The notes beneath the pieces were generated by a model, which saw nothing but the letters and a program-made list of their open reading frames with translations, was not told the DNA's origin and did no database searches. From Variovorax paradoxus (GTDB lineage: Bacteria > Pseudomonadota > Gammaproteobacteria > Burkholderiales > Burkholderiaceae_C): a DNA stretch of 64,000 nt. Below, one piece after another: positions 1 through 8,452 of this stretch. The stretch lies in contig NZ_CP123990.1 in NCBI RefSeq assembly GCF_029919115.1, positions 4,986,501-5,050,500 on the forward strand. The letters run 5' to 3'. How positions within the stretch are numbered: the first letter of the stretch is position 1; each line of letters opens with the position of its first letter. The position numbers and the translations under genes were made by a program.

Positions 1-32
1 GGTAACTAACCAAGCAAGGAACACACAAGCAC

Positions 33-1052
33 ATGGCTTATCAACAACAGAAGATTTCCCTCACCCGCTACCTCGTCGAACAACAGCGCGCCGACGGCCT
101 CATTCCCGGCCAGCTGCGCCTGCTGCTCGAAGTGGTGGCCCGCGCCTGCAAGAGCATCAGCCAGGCCGTCAACAAGGGCGCGCTGGGCGGAGTGCTCGGC
201 ACCGCCGAAAGCGAAAACGTGCAGGGCGAAATCCAGAAGAAGCTGGACATCATCGCCAACGAAGTGCTCATTGAAGCCAACGAATGGGGCGGCCACCTTG
301 CGGCCATGGCCAGCGAAGAAATGGACAGCATCTACGTGGTGCCCAACCGCTACCCGCAGGGCGAATACCTGCTCATGTTCGACCCCCTCGACGGCAGCAG
401 CAACATCGACGTGAACGTGAGCATTGGCACCATCTTCAGCGTGCTGAAAAAGCCCGACGACACCCCCGGCGTGCAGGAAGCCGACTTTTTGCAGCCCGGC
501 ACCCAGCAAGTGGCCGCCGGCTACTGCATCTACGGCCCGCAAACCACCCTGGTGCTCACCGTGGGCAACGGCGTGGCCATGTTCACGCTAGACCGCGAGC
601 AAGGCAGCTTTGTGCTCACGCAGGAAGACATTCAGATTCCGGCCGACACGAAGGAATTTGCCATCAACATGAGCAACATGCGCCACTGGGACGAGCCCAT
701 GAAGCGCTACATCGACGAATGCCTGGCCGGCAAGGAAGGCCCGCGCGGCAAAGACTTCAACATGCGCTGGATTGCCAGCATGGTGGCCGACGTGCACCGC
801 ATCTTGATGCGCGGCGGCGTGTTCATGTACCCGTGGGACAAGCGCGAGCCCGAAAAGGCCGGCAAGCTGCGCCTGATGTACGAGGCCAACCCCATGAGCT
901 GGCTGGTGGAGCAGGCCGGCGGCGCCGCCACCAACGGCAAGCAGCGCATCCTGGACCTGAAGCCCACCAAACTGCACGAGCGCGTGAGCGTGATGTTGGG
1001 TTCGCGTAACGAAGTCGAGCGTTTGACCAAGTACCACACCGAAAAGGCCTGA
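33..1052 (+). CDS. fbp: Class I fructose-1,6-bisphosphatase
   Basis: Cytoplasmic gluconeogenic enzyme that hydrolyses fructose 1,6-bisphosphate to fructose 6-phosphate and phosphate. The 339-residue product has the usual class I length. The metal and substrate-binding signature [10 protein letters not shown] lies at residues 117-126, and an acidic EEMDS stretch precedes it at about 95-99. The C-terminal half carries the phosphate-binding region with conserved Tyr and Lys residues. The ATG at 33 follows a purine-rich AAGGA at 16-20, slightly far but the best candidate. A tRNA gene follows closely. GC-rich codon use is typical of the host backbone, so the gene marks the core side of the island junction. 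Confidence 0.97.
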   Translation: MAYQQQKISLTRYLVEQQRADGLIPGQLRLLLEVVARACKSISQAVNKGALGGVLGTAESENVQGEIQKKLDIIANEVLIEANEWGGHLAAMASEEMDSIYVVPNRYPQGEYLLMFDPLDGSSNIDVNVSIGTIFSVLKKPDDTPGVQEADFLQPGTQQVAAGYCIYGPQTTLVLTVGNGVAMFTLDREQGSFVLTQEDIQIPADTKEFAINMSNMRHWDEPMKRYIDECLAGKEGPRGKDFNMRWIASMVADVHRILMRGGVFMYPWDKREPEKAGKLRLMYEANPMSWLVEQAGGAATNGKQRILDLKPTKLHERVSVMLGSRNEVERLTKYHTEKA

Positions 1053-1061
1053 CGGTGTTGC

Positions 1062-1067
1062 TATAAT
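1062..1067 (+). promoter_or_regulatory. -10 element of the tRNA-Thr promoter
   Basis: A perfect TATAAT sits 11 bases before the first base of the mature tRNA. This is a suitable distance for transcription starting a few bases upstream of the tRNA 5' end. No good -35 hexamer is visible at 17 bases upstream (CCGAAA there), so the promoter may depend on its -10 element, or the tRNA may also be read through from fbp. Confidence 0.5.
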
Positions 1068-1077
1068 CCGAGGCTTC

Positions 1078-1153
1078 GCCGGTGTAGCTCAGTCGGTAGA
1101 GCAGCTCATTCGTAATGAGAAGGTCGGGTGTTCGATTCATCTCTCCGGCACCA
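1078..1153 (+). tRNA. tRNA-Thr (anticodon CGT)
   Basis: A cloverleaf can be drawn by eye. The acceptor stem starts GCCGGTG and ends CTCCGGC, followed by discriminator A and an encoded CCA. The D-arm contains AGCTCAGTCGGTAGAGC. The anticodon loop is TTCGTAA, giving anticodon CGT (reads ACG, threonine). The T-loop contains TTCGATTC. One T-T pair interrupts the acceptor stem (positions 6 and 67 in tRNA numbering). A terminator follows directly. The low-GC accessory genes begin just downstream, but no repeated tRNA 3' end was found at the far side. Confidence 0.95.
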
Positions 1154-1160
1154 AATAAAA

Positions 1161-1192
1161 AGCCCGTAGTCGTGAGACTACGGGCTTTTTTT
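1161..1192 (+). terminator. Rho-independent terminator after tRNA-Thr
   Basis: An 11-bp perfect stem (AGCCCGTAGTC at 1161-1171 with GACTACGGGCT at 1176-1186) closes a GTGA loop and is followed by a run of T to 1192. The A-run before the stem would also allow weak function in the reverse direction. It separates the core fbp/tRNA unit from the accessory region. Confidence 0.92.
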
Positions 1193-1280
1193 CGTCTGCC
1201 CGGTCACCGCCACGCAACAATTGAGGTTGCAGAGCGACGGCTTTTCCCCTTGGGGGCTCAATGCCTAGTTTCCATTAGCT

Positions 1281-1457
1281 CTAGCTTGCGCCGCCTGCCG
1301 TTGGGATGAGCTTCAGAAGTCTTGAGTCAAAGGTAGCGGCTTTTACCTCTCCTTTGATCATCCAGACGCAGCTGATGTCCGTACCATCAACCTCCTGCAC
1401 AGTCATCGTTTCGCCACCACTTTTCAGAATTACTACGTCACCGACTTCGATTGTCAT
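1281..1457 (-). CDS. Small YodC-family (DUF2158-like) protein
   Basis: A 58-residue protein starting MTIEVGDVVILKSGG and continuing with MTVQEVD and a tryptophan-containing strand, which resembles the small YodC/DUF2158 beta-barrel-like family (V-G-D-V-V-x-L-K-S-G-G-x-x-M-T-V). Function in that family is unknown. The reading frame is open much further upstream, but the ATG at 1457 fits the family start and leaves room for a promoter between it and the divergent genes beginning near 1557. Composition is lower in GC than fbp. It is probably the first gene of the accessory island. The family call is by motif recall only. Confidence 0.7.
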   Translation of the reverse strand: MTIEVGDVVILKSGGETMTVQEVDGTDISCVWMIKGEVKAATFDSRLLKLIPTAGGAS

Positions 1458-1556
1458 AAAGGTCTCTCGATCTAGGATCCAAATAGTATCCGCCCTAGAT
1501 GCGAGCCGGCCAACCCCCACGGTGATGTAAGATGATGCAACTTTCATAGGGTGCCC

Positions 1557-1763
1557 ATGTACATGGCCAAGTCCATTCGCACTACAGTCTCTGCTCCTGA
1601 AGAGCTGCATGCTGCGTTGGGAAAGGCGGTTGAGACCTTCGGCCCTACCGTTTGGGCAACCCGACAAGCATCACAGCGGCCTTTCGGAGAAGAAGAACAA
1701 CTTACGTCGGTTTCTAGCTCAACCGTTACCGGACGCGATGCCAAGAAAACCAAGGGTAAATGA
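1557..1763 (+). CDS. Small hypothetical protein coupled to the methyltransferase gene
   Basis: A 68-residue ORF with no family I recognise. Its TGA stop overlaps the ATG of the downstream cytosine methyltransferase gene as ATGA, the usual sign of translational coupling. The N-terminal part (MAKSIRTTVSAPEELHAAL) loosely resembles ribbon-helix-helix proteins, and the C-terminal end is basic (DAKKTKGK). The ATG at 1557 follows AGGG with 5-6 bases spacing; ATG 1563 is an alternative. It could be a regulator of the restriction-modification genes, which is inference from position alone. An overlapping antisense frame (1544-1753) is the rival reading. Confidence 0.5.
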   Translation: MYMAKSIRTTVSAPEELHAALGKAVETFGPTVWATRQASQRPFGEEEQLTSVSSSTVTGRDAKKTKGK

Positions 1764-2857
1764 TGCGCTCCGAAGATTTCAAAGCCACGGAGGCTGAGTC
1801 ACGCTGCGGCGCACCAGACACATCCAGTTCGCGAATCGAACATCAGAAGCCTCCAGCTTCGCAGAAAAAACTTCCGAAGATCGTCAGCCTCTTCTCTGGC
1901 GCCGGCGGACTCGATCTAGGATTCAAAAAGGCAGGCTTCACCATCTCGGTTGCGATTGATGCTTCCGACGCCGCGATTCGCACACACAAGCAGAACTTTC
2001 CCCGCACCAAGGCTGAGGTAGGAGACCTCGTTAAGTTGCAGCCTGCCGGAGTTGTCGAGCTGGTTCAAAAGAAGCTGAAACCTGGGCAAGCCATCGCGGT
2101 GATTGGAGGGCCTCCATGCCAAGGCTTCTCGCGAGCGAACACCGGGGCACTAACTAGTGACCCTCGCAACAAGCTTCCGAAGCTGTATCTTCAGATCGTG
2201 GAAGCACTTCAAGCACTGTATACGGTTGAGTTCATCGTATTTGAGAATGTGCTCGGCATCCGCGACAAGAAGCATGCAAAAACCTATAAGGCACTGAAAG
2301 ACGGCATTGCCGGGCTTGGCTTCGATGTGACAGAAAAAGAACTCTGTTCCGTTGATTTCGGAGTGCCTCAAAACCGCCGACGCATCATCCTGTCTGGGAT
2401 GCGGAGCGGACAGGGTTACGCGACCGTCAAACCACGCAAGCGCAAGGGTTTGGAAACTGTTCGCCAAGCGATCGGAAGCTTAGAGCAGCCCATGTACTTC
2501 AAATATGGGCTTAAACCAGAGGATATTCCTGTCCATCCTAACCATTGGACGATGCAGCCAAGATCTCCGCGCTTTGACAATCCGGACGCAGAGGCGGCCG
2601 ACGGACGCAGCTTCAAACGTCTGAATTGGAATAAAGCAAGTCCAACCATCGCATTCGGACATCGAGAAATCCATGTACATCCAGATGGTCGGCGTAGGCT
2701 CAGTATCTATGAAGCGCTGCTATTGCAAGGCTTCCCTAAGACATTCGTTCTTGTAGGCAATTTATCAGAGCAAGTTGAGCAAGTCTCCAATGCTGTTCCT
2801 CCCCCGCTAGCGCACAGTGTTGCTACCGCGGTGAAGCGAGCGATGCGGGGCGGGTAG
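1760..2857 (+). CDS. DNA (cytosine-5)-methyltransferase
   Basis: Transfers a methyl group from S-adenosylmethionine to cytosine C5 in a specific DNA sequence. The 365-residue protein shows the family motifs in order: motif I FSGAGGLDLGF (45-55, SAM binding), motif IV GGPPCQGFS (117-125, catalytic Cys120), motif VI FENV (161-164), motif VIII QNRRR (204-208), motif IX in the segment before LQGFP, and motif X with SNAVPPPLA near the C-terminus. The target-recognition region is short, about residues 215-285, so specificity cannot be read. It starts inside the preceding small ORF and is followed after one base by the GHKL ATPase gene, so the genes form an operon. GC is well below the backbone. Confidence 0.96.
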   Translation: MMRSEDFKATEAESRCGAPDTSSSRIEHQKPPASQKKLPKIVSLFSGAGGLDLGFKKAGFTISVAIDASDAAIRTHKQNFPRTKAEVGDLVKLQPAGVVELVQKKLKPGQAIAVIGGPPCQGFSRANTGALTSDPRNKLPKLYLQIVEALQALYTVEFIVFENVLGIRDKKHAKTYKALKDGIAGLGFDVTEKELCSVDFGVPQNRRRIILSGMRSGQGYATVKPRKRKGLETVRQAIGSLEQPMYFKYGLKPEDIPVHPNHWTMQPRSPRFDNPDAEAADGRSFKRLNWNKASPTIAFGHREIHVHPDGRRRLSIYEALLLQGFPKTFVLVGNLSEQVEQVSNAVPPPLAHSVATAVKRAMRGG

Positions 2858-2858
2858 C

Positions 2859-4814
2859 ATGGCGCTCACTCCCGAGCAGGCGCTCGTTAAACGCATCCGT
2901 GCAAGCCATGGGCCTGAGAGCATTGTCCCTGCTGTTCTGAAAACAGACGACAGAGTTATCGCGCGGGTCACGGATGGCATCTACCGCCAACCTGGTTCAG
3001 CACTACGTGAACTCATTTCGAATGCCTACGACGCCGACGCCACGCGCGTAATCATCAAGACAGACGCTCCGCGGTTCGAGCGTATTTCCGTAGAAGACGA
3101 CGGACATGGCATGGAGCCAGAGGCCTTAGCTCATCTGCTATTGCATATCGGCGGAAGCGCAAAGCGGAACGAACTCGGCTCATCATTGGGCGTCACGGCA
3201 GCTGACGATCCGACGCGAAGTCCTGGAGGCCGACGTTTGATCGGCAAGATTGGCATTGGCCTCTTCTCGGTCTCGCAGCTCACGCACACATTTCAGATCA
3301 TCACGAAGGTCAAAGGCGATGACCACCGAACTGTCGCCACGGTGGCCCTGCGCCAGTACGCAGACGAAGACATCGTTCCGGATCAGGACGGTGAGAAGAA
3401 ATTCGAATCAGGCAAGGTGAACATCTGGCGCGAAAAGGCCGCAGATACGGAAATTCATGGTACGACGATTATTCTGACTAGTATCCGTCCGCAAGCCCGC
3501 GATACTTTGCGCAGCCGCGACATCTGGAGTGCAATCGACCAAAACGAATCGCAGTCTGACGCCGAAGAGCAGTCGATTATTGATCCTCCGCGCTTCCACA
3601 TCGGCCGCGTCGATGAAAGCGGGGATTTGCTGAAGGAAACCGCAGGGGAGCTGTCTGCGCTTCCCTGGAAAAAAGGGGATCCGCCAGATGAAGCATTCGC
3701 GAAACTGGCGCAAAGTGTTTGGGAGGAGGCGGAGCACTCCACGCCGAACCCGCAGCTTGATCGTATTTTTGACTACTACCTGCGCATGGTGTGGCAATTG
3801 AGCTTAGCGGTCCCGCTTCCATACGTTGACGGCCACCTGTTCGACATGGATCTCAATGGCTGGGCCGAAGCGTTCACGCTGTCCAATCAACCAAAAGGCT
3901 CGGCGACAAAACTGGACGCTGGGGGTGCACCCCTTCGGAAGAAGGCAGGACTTGAAGATCCGGTCGGATCGATCGGGAAATTCGAAGTGTTCTTCGATGA
4001 TCTGCAGTTGGCGAGGCCAGTCAAATTCAGGGGCCTGCCGGCAACAAACAATGCTCTCAAGCACCCACTGGTGTTCATCGGAAAGTGCAGGGAGGAGTTC
4101 AAAAAAGTACCGAGGGCATTGAGCGGTGGCCCGCTTGCGTTCGAGGCCTATCTTTTCTGGACACCAAAGGTCGCACCTGTCGAACATCAGGGCTCCTTAG
4201 TACGTATCCACGGATCCAGCGGCACGCTGTTTGACTCTACCTTTATGCGCTACCAGGTGTCGGAACAGACCCGGTTACGGCAGATTACCTGCGAGATCTT
4301 TGTGAGTGAAGGGCTAGACAGCGCGCTAAACATCGATCGAGAGTCATTCAATCACGCACATCCTCACTCTGTTTACCTGACGAAATGGCTTCATAGCGCT
4401 TTGAGGCAGCTTGCCTCAGCGCAGAAGCGGCTCGCAAGCGAAGTCCGAGGACAAACGCGCGATGAGAGCAAAGGCGTAGCTGTTTCAACAATCCAGAGCG
4501 TCGCCAGCAAGATTTGGAGCCAAGAAGCCGATGATCCCGGAGCGCATCCTCCGGCTATCGAACTATCAACGACCGGCCGAAAAACGGAAGCGACAGGAGA
4601 GGCGTACGTGTACTCACGCGCCGCGATCGTCCCGGAGCGACCGCGAGGAGCTCAGACTGCAAAGACCAAGGCGCGAAATGCCATTCTTGAAGAAAAACTG
4701 AAAGCCATTGCGCAGGTTCTCGCATCGTTTGGACTGCTGGATTCAGTACCAAAGCGCAAGCAAGAAAAGCTGCTCAAGGCCATTTATGAAATTCTTGACG
4801 CGCCAGGAGAATGA
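2859..4814 (+). CDS. GHKL (MutL/MORC-like) ATPase of a restriction-modification cluster
   Basis: A 651-residue protein with an N-terminal Hsp90-type ATP-binding fold: N-box ELISNAYDADA (51-61), G1 motif DDGHGM (80-85) and G2 motif GKIGIGLFS (129-137). The long middle and C-terminal parts have no motif I recognise. GHKL ATPases of the MutL/MORC group are known to occur beside cytosine methylases and Vsr nucleases in bacterial restriction-modification islands, where they are thought to act as ATP-driven DNA clamps or switches. That role is inferred here from the neighbours. The start lies two bases after the methylase stop, and the stop overlaps the next start as ATGA, so expression is tightly coupled. 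Confidence 0.88.
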   Translation: MALTPEQALVKRIRASHGPESIVPAVLKTDDRVIARVTDGIYRQPGSALRELISNAYDADATRVIIKTDAPRFERISVEDDGHGMEPEALAHLLLHIGGSAKRNELGSSLGVTAADDPTRSPGGRRLIGKIGIGLFSVSQLTHTFQIITKVKGDDHRTVATVALRQYADEDIVPDQDGEKKFESGKVNIWREKAADTEIHGTTIILTSIRPQARDTLRSRDIWSAIDQNESQSDAEEQSIIDPPRFHIGRVDESGDLLKETAGELSALPWKKGDPPDEAFAKLAQSVWEEAEHSTPNPQLDRIFDYYLRMVWQLSLAVPLPYVDGHLFDMDLNGWAEAFTLSNQPKGSATKLDAGGAPLRKKAGLEDPVGSIGKFEVFFDDLQLARPVKFRGLPATNNALKHPLVFIGKCREEFKKVPRALSGGPLAFEAYLFWTPKVAPVEHQGSLVRIHGSSGTLFDSTFMRYQVSEQTRLRQITCEIFVSEGLDSALNIDRESFNHAHPHSVYLTKWLHSALRQLASAQKRLASEVRGQTRDESKGVAVSTIQSVASKIWSQEADDPGAHPPAIELSTTGRKTEATGEAYVYSRAAIVPERPRGAQTAKTKARNAILEEKLKAIAQVLASFGLLDSVPKRKQEKLLKAIYEILDAPGE

Positions 4815-5986
4815 TGAGCGACGCAGTGCCAGAGGCTGAAAATCACGCAGACGATATTGTCGGATTGGGTGAATACGAAGCGCCGACGCCAATGGCAACT
4901 AAGGGAGAGTTCTTGCCTTGGCACCGCCCCCGCAAGCAGTATGTACGGCATCATCAGTGGTGCCACGAAGTCATCAAGCTCATTGTGGATAAGCCACTTG
5001 CGGACGGGGTTCTTAAATACCTGGGCCTCCCAGGCGTTGATCTACTCGATCTTCGGCATTTTCACTCAGCGGTATGCGAAGCGAATGATGTAAACCTGCG
5101 CTTTCTCGGATTTAACAGCAGCGCTCAACCTCGAAGCAAGGCGCACACCGAATTAAACATCTCGCTAGACGAGGTCATGCGTCTTCCCCGTGTCGATCCA
5201 ATGTCGCATGTGCTTGGTGATAATTTCGCGCGAATCGCCAATCACAAATCGATTGCATTTGCTAAGGCGTGTGAATTAGGGCCTTACGATGTCATTAACC
5301 TTGATTTATGCGATGGGTTCGGCGCCCAAGCACCCGGTACACTAGACAACAGCTACTACGACGCGGTAACTACCTTGTTCTCGCTGCAGGCGCGTACGAA
5401 GGCTCCTTGGCTTCTTCTACTTACAACCCGCGCCGACAAGCCCAATATTAATGACAAGGTTCTTGAGGCACTTCTAGCAAAGTACTTGGCTAACTTGACG
5501 GAATGTGTGCCTTTTCGTGAGGCATCGCGCGACCATTTCGCGATTGAAACTGAAATCGCTTTGACGGCTGCAATCGGAACAGCAGGAGGGTTGCTTCCGG
5601 TATTTTTGACTGGTCTTTGTAAGTGGTTTGTGGCACTTGCTTTGCAGAACCAACCGCCAACCTCCGTCGAGCTGCTCAGCGTTTTTGGATATCGTGTCGA
5701 AAAGGAAGCCGAACACGAAGATCTGGTTTCGCTCGCATTGAAATTTACTCCAACATTCATTCCTGCAGGAGACCCTTTGGGACTGGCGAACCCGCCAGGT
5801 CCCAGACCGGACGAAGGCTCGATGGCGACCAAGGCGCTGCGGCGAGTTGCCAAACGTATTGATGCCGACAAAAAACTGGCAAGTGACGCTGAACTACACA
5901 AAAAAATGGTTGATGCGACGACGCATTTGCTGAGCCTCGCCCGTTATGACGTTGAGGCATTCAAGCTATGGGTTCAGGCACCCTAA
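4811..5986 (+). CDS. Uncharacterised protein, third gene of the methylase/GHKL operon
   Basis: A 391-residue soluble-looking protein with no signal peptide or membrane helix. I do not recognise a named domain. Residues about 75-170 alternate predicted strands and helices in a Rossmann-like order: GVDLLDLRHFHS, then NLRFLGFNSS, then YDVINLDLCDGFG. This resembles the strand 1, strand 2 and strand 4 regions of SAM-dependent methylases or three-Cys-motif partner proteins, but without a clear glycine-rich SAM loop. It starts inside the ATPase stop codon (ATGA) and its stop overlaps the convergent vsr gene by 4 bp. Position suggests an obligate partner of the methylase and ATPase; activity is unknown. 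Confidence 0.8.
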   Translation: MMSDAVPEAENHADDIVGLGEYEAPTPMATKGEFLPWHRPRKQYVRHHQWCHEVIKLIVDKPLADGVLKYLGLPGVDLLDLRHFHSAVCEANDVNLRFLGFNSSAQPRSKAHTELNISLDEVMRLPRVDPMSHVLGDNFARIANHKSIAFAKACELGPYDVINLDLCDGFGAQAPGTLDNSYYDAVTTLFSLQARTKAPWLLLLTTRADKPNINDKVLEALLAKYLANLTECVPFREASRDHFAIETEIALTAAIGTAGGLLPVFLTGLCKWFVALALQNQPPTSVELLSVFGYRVEKEAEHEDLVSLALKFTPTFIPAGDPLGLANPPGPRPDEGSMATKALRRVAKRIDADKKLASDAELHKKMVDATTHLLSLARYDVEAFKLWVQAP

Positions 5987-6387
5987 TGCTGCATGAAGGC
6001 CTGCAGTTTTTCTTCTAGACCATCAAGGCGGCGAATTTCGCACTCCCATAGCTCTAGCACAGTCCAACCTTGATCAATTAGTGCGGCAAGGTTTCGCACA
6101 TCGCGCGCACGATTTGCTTCGATCTTGACGCTCCAATAACCTTCGTTTGACTTCGGTTTAGATGCCAAACGGCACGTATGGCCGTGCCAGAAGCACCCTT
6201 GAATCAGCACAATCTTGCGGTGGCGTGGAAGCACGATATCGGGTCGACCGGGGAGATCCTTGCGATGAAGCCGGAAGCGGAAACCCATTCGATGCAGTAG
6301 CGAACGAATTACCATCTCGGGCTTCGTGTTCTTGCTTCTTATCCGGCTCATTAATGCGGACCGTTCAGCCGGCGTCATCGTATCCAT
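5983..6387 (-). CDS. vsr: Very short patch repair endonuclease
   Basis: Nicks DNA 5' of the thymine in T:G mismatches formed by deamination of 5-methylcytosine, protecting the sites of the cytosine methylase. At 134 residues it has family length. Visible features are the N-terminal MSRIRSKNTKPE segment, catalytic Asp50 in GRPDIVL, and CFWHGHTC (65-72) holding the Phe-Trp-His intercalating and catalytic residues plus zinc ligands. It is transcribed towards the methylase operon and overlaps the 391-aa gene by 4 bp at their 3' ends. Companionship with a C5 methylase is the usual genomic setting. Confidence 0.95.
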   Translation of the reverse strand: MDTMTPAERSALMSRIRSKNTKPEMVIRSLLHRMGFRFRLHRKDLPGRPDIVLPRHRKIVLIQGCFWHGHTCRLASKPKSNEGYWSVKIEANRARDVRNLAALIDQGWTVLELWECEIRRLDGLEEKLQAFMQH

Positions 6388-6604
6388 TTAACTACTCCTA
6401 AAATAGTTCAGATAGAGATATAAGAAGACCGTCCACCGGCGGCTGCAATGCGTCGAATGTGGTGCGCCTTGAATGTGAAGCCCCTTAATAATCTTTTCGG
6501 GCCAACGATGGATGCAATCAACCCCCAGCTTCATTCAAGCTCAGACTTTGCGATCGCGGAATGGGGACGCTTTAGCTTCTGCCTCGCAGAAGTTTACGAG
6601 TCCG

Positions 6605-7804
6605 TCAGGCGGGCCATTCACCAAGCAGCTCACCAACCCGCTCAACTGAGCCATAGCCCGCTTGGATCAGGATTTCAGCGATGTCTCGCCCACTAATGAG
6701 AACGATGGGATGCCGGTCATCCCGTACCTCGGTGTAGGCTTGCCGAGCGATCACGGACGTCGTGACCAATACGCCGAATTGGCGATGCCGGATGCGCGAT
6801 ATCAACCGCGCGACCTCGCGTACACCCACTGTGTTTGCCGACACATCTCCAGAACTAGGCCGATAGCACTTCGCCTCCAACGCGAACTCTGCGTATACGG
6901 GATCAGCGCTCAGGCCTAACAAATATCGACCGATTGCATCTCGTCCGCCATCGACACTGCCTCTGGTGATCTCGTCAATGATCACGCGCCTATCCGTCAA
7001 CTGATATATCCGTGCAGCGAACGATTCGAAGGCGAGAGGCGAGTCTTTAAAGTGAGACCAGACGCGCTCCAAAATCGCGGCCTTGAGCGATGTGTCCGGC
7101 GTCTGCTCACCCTCCGTCCGAATCACCTTCGTGGGCTCGGAGGTCAGCGGGCTGTATGCGCCCGATTCAACCCAAGAGCGCCACGTACTTGGTGCGGTTG
7201 CCAATGAGATTTCTTGAGAGGCAAGGCTGTCGATCCACTGGCGCGGAATGGTGGCCGCATTGAGCACCGTGAACACCGACCGGTAGTTCTGAAACCGCTC
7301 GCCTGAAGTCGTCTTCCACACGGCCACCAAGTCCTCCGTCATGGGCAACCCTGGAAATCCGGGCACGGCAAGCCCCTTGAATTGGACGGAGCGGTTGCTT
7401 TTCGCTGTCGGGCACTTGGTGAAAACGAAGAACGGAGGGACCTGCGATCTTTTGGCCGCGTCTCCATGCGCATTCTCGAAGGCCGCCTTCAGGATGAGAT
7501 TGCCGCGACGCGTCGTGTCATGAAGGTCGTGCCCCGGCGTGCGGTTGTCGCCGTAGTACACGAACTGACCAGTGTTGAGGTCCAAGCGATCCGGCCAATC
7601 CCCTTCTTCGCCGCTGGAGTAGAGAACGACGAACTTCTTCCTCGTTCCCGCGCCCGATGCACGAAAACCGCCTTGATTGCCCGCGCCCGGCAGCAGTTTG
7701 GCGATCGGATCGCTGCCGGTGTTGCGAGCGCTTCCGCCCTCATAGATCGCATCCACCACGAGATCCGCGGTCGGTAGATCCTCGAAGCTGAATATGCGGG
7801 TCAT
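6605..7804 (-). CDS. AspBHI-like restriction endonuclease with Mrr-type catalytic domain
   Basis: A two-domain nuclease of 399 residues from the ATG at 7804. The N-terminal half resembles the AspBHI N-terminal (SRA-like) domain: VVDAIYEGG, then WPDRLDLNTGQFVYYGDN and GHDLHDTTRRGN. The C-terminal half has the Mrr/PD-(D/E)xK pattern: VDGGRD (284-289), ALEAK (308-312, catalytic Glu and Lys), and GVLVTTS. AspBHI itself cuts DNA containing modified cytosine. Whether this homologue needs modification or instead is the restriction partner of the adjacent methylase cannot be told. No clear ribosome binding site precedes 7804; a TTG at 7876 would add 24 residues. It lies in the same orientation as vsr, 217 bp downstream of its start. 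Confidence 0.8.
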   Translation of the reverse strand: MTRIFSFEDLPTADLVVDAIYEGGSARNTGSDPIAKLLPGAGNQGGFRASGAGTRKKFVVLYSSGEEGDWPDRLDLNTGQFVYYGDNRTPGHDLHDTTRRGNLILKAAFENAHGDAAKRSQVPPFFVFTKCPTAKSNRSVQFKGLAVPGFPGLPMTEDLVAVWKTTSGERFQNYRSVFTVLNAATIPRQWIDSLASQEISLATAPSTWRSWVESGAYSPLTSEPTKVIRTEGEQTPDTSLKAAILERVWSHFKDSPLAFESFAARIYQLTDRRVIIDEITRGSVDGGRDAIGRYLLGLSADPVYAEFALEAKCYRPSSGDVSANTVGVREVARLISRIRHRQFGVLVTTSVIARQAYTEVRDDRHPIVLISGRDIAEILIQAGYGSVERVGELLGEWPA

Positions 7805-8037
7805 GAAAAAGGAGTGGGCAAGGTCTAGATGCGAAAGCGTCAGAGGCAGTTCGGGCTTGTCCTTGCCAAGACCCAACCGCGTCGTTTGACAATCGTGAAC
7901 TCGCGCAGCCTAACTCATGGCATGACATAGGTAATTTTTGCAGCCATCGATCGGCTCTAGATACACTTGTTTCATGAAACCCGTTTTGAAGCCCGCTCCG
8001 GCCTCCACACGAACTCAAGGCGGCCAGGAGAACTCGT

Positions 8038-8451
8038 GTGACTGAAGAAACCAGCGCAGAGCGAAGCGCTCCCCTTGTCGATGTGACACGGCTGGCCGCG
8101 AAGCTCGAGCAATTCGCCACTGAGCGCGACTGGACCCAATTCCATTCCCCGAAAAATTTGGTGATGGCCTTGACCGGCGAAGTCGGAGAACTGAACGAGA
8201 TCTTTCAGTGGATGTCCGAGGAGGCCTCCAAAGAGGCTGGCCGCGATGCTCAGACCGCGAAGGCCATTCAGGACGAGCTTGCGGACGTTCTGCTCTACCT
8301 TGTTCGGCTCTCTTCGGTTTTGGATGTCGACCTGAACGCTGCGGTTCAGCAAAAACTAGAGGCCAACGCCAAGCGATATCCCGCTGACAAAGTGCGGGGA
8401 AGCAGCAAGAAGCACGGCCAACCCGAATCTGGCGGGTCCGGGAAGGACTGA
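8038..8451 (+). CDS. MazG-like nucleotide pyrophosphohydrolase
   Basis: All-alpha NTP pyrophosphatase of 137 residues, expected to hydrolyse (d)NTPs to monophosphate and pyrophosphate with Mg2+. The metal-binding signature ExxE...ExxD is present: EVGE at 48-51 and ELAD at 80-83, with the typical LLYLVRL helix following. It resembles the dCTPase/RS21-C6 branch more than the two-domain housekeeping MazG. A GTG start at 8038 follows a good CAGGAG (8025-8030). The next gene starts two bases after its stop, so the pair is an operon. Pairing with a nuclease-helicase in a defence region suggests nucleotide-pool control during infection, which is inference. Confidence 0.88.
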   Translation: MTEETSAERSAPLVDVTRLAAKLEQFATERDWTQFHSPKNLVMALTGEVGELNEIFQWMSEEASKEAGRDAQTAKAIQDELADVLLYLVRLSSVLDVDLNAAVQQKLEANAKRYPADKVRGSSKKHGQPESGGSGKD

Positions 8452-8452
8452 C

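Noticed and set aside
6448..6696. 82-codon plus-strand frame between vsr and the nuclease gene
   Set aside because: No ribosome binding site or recognisable domain, and it runs into the coding region of the nuclease on the other strand.
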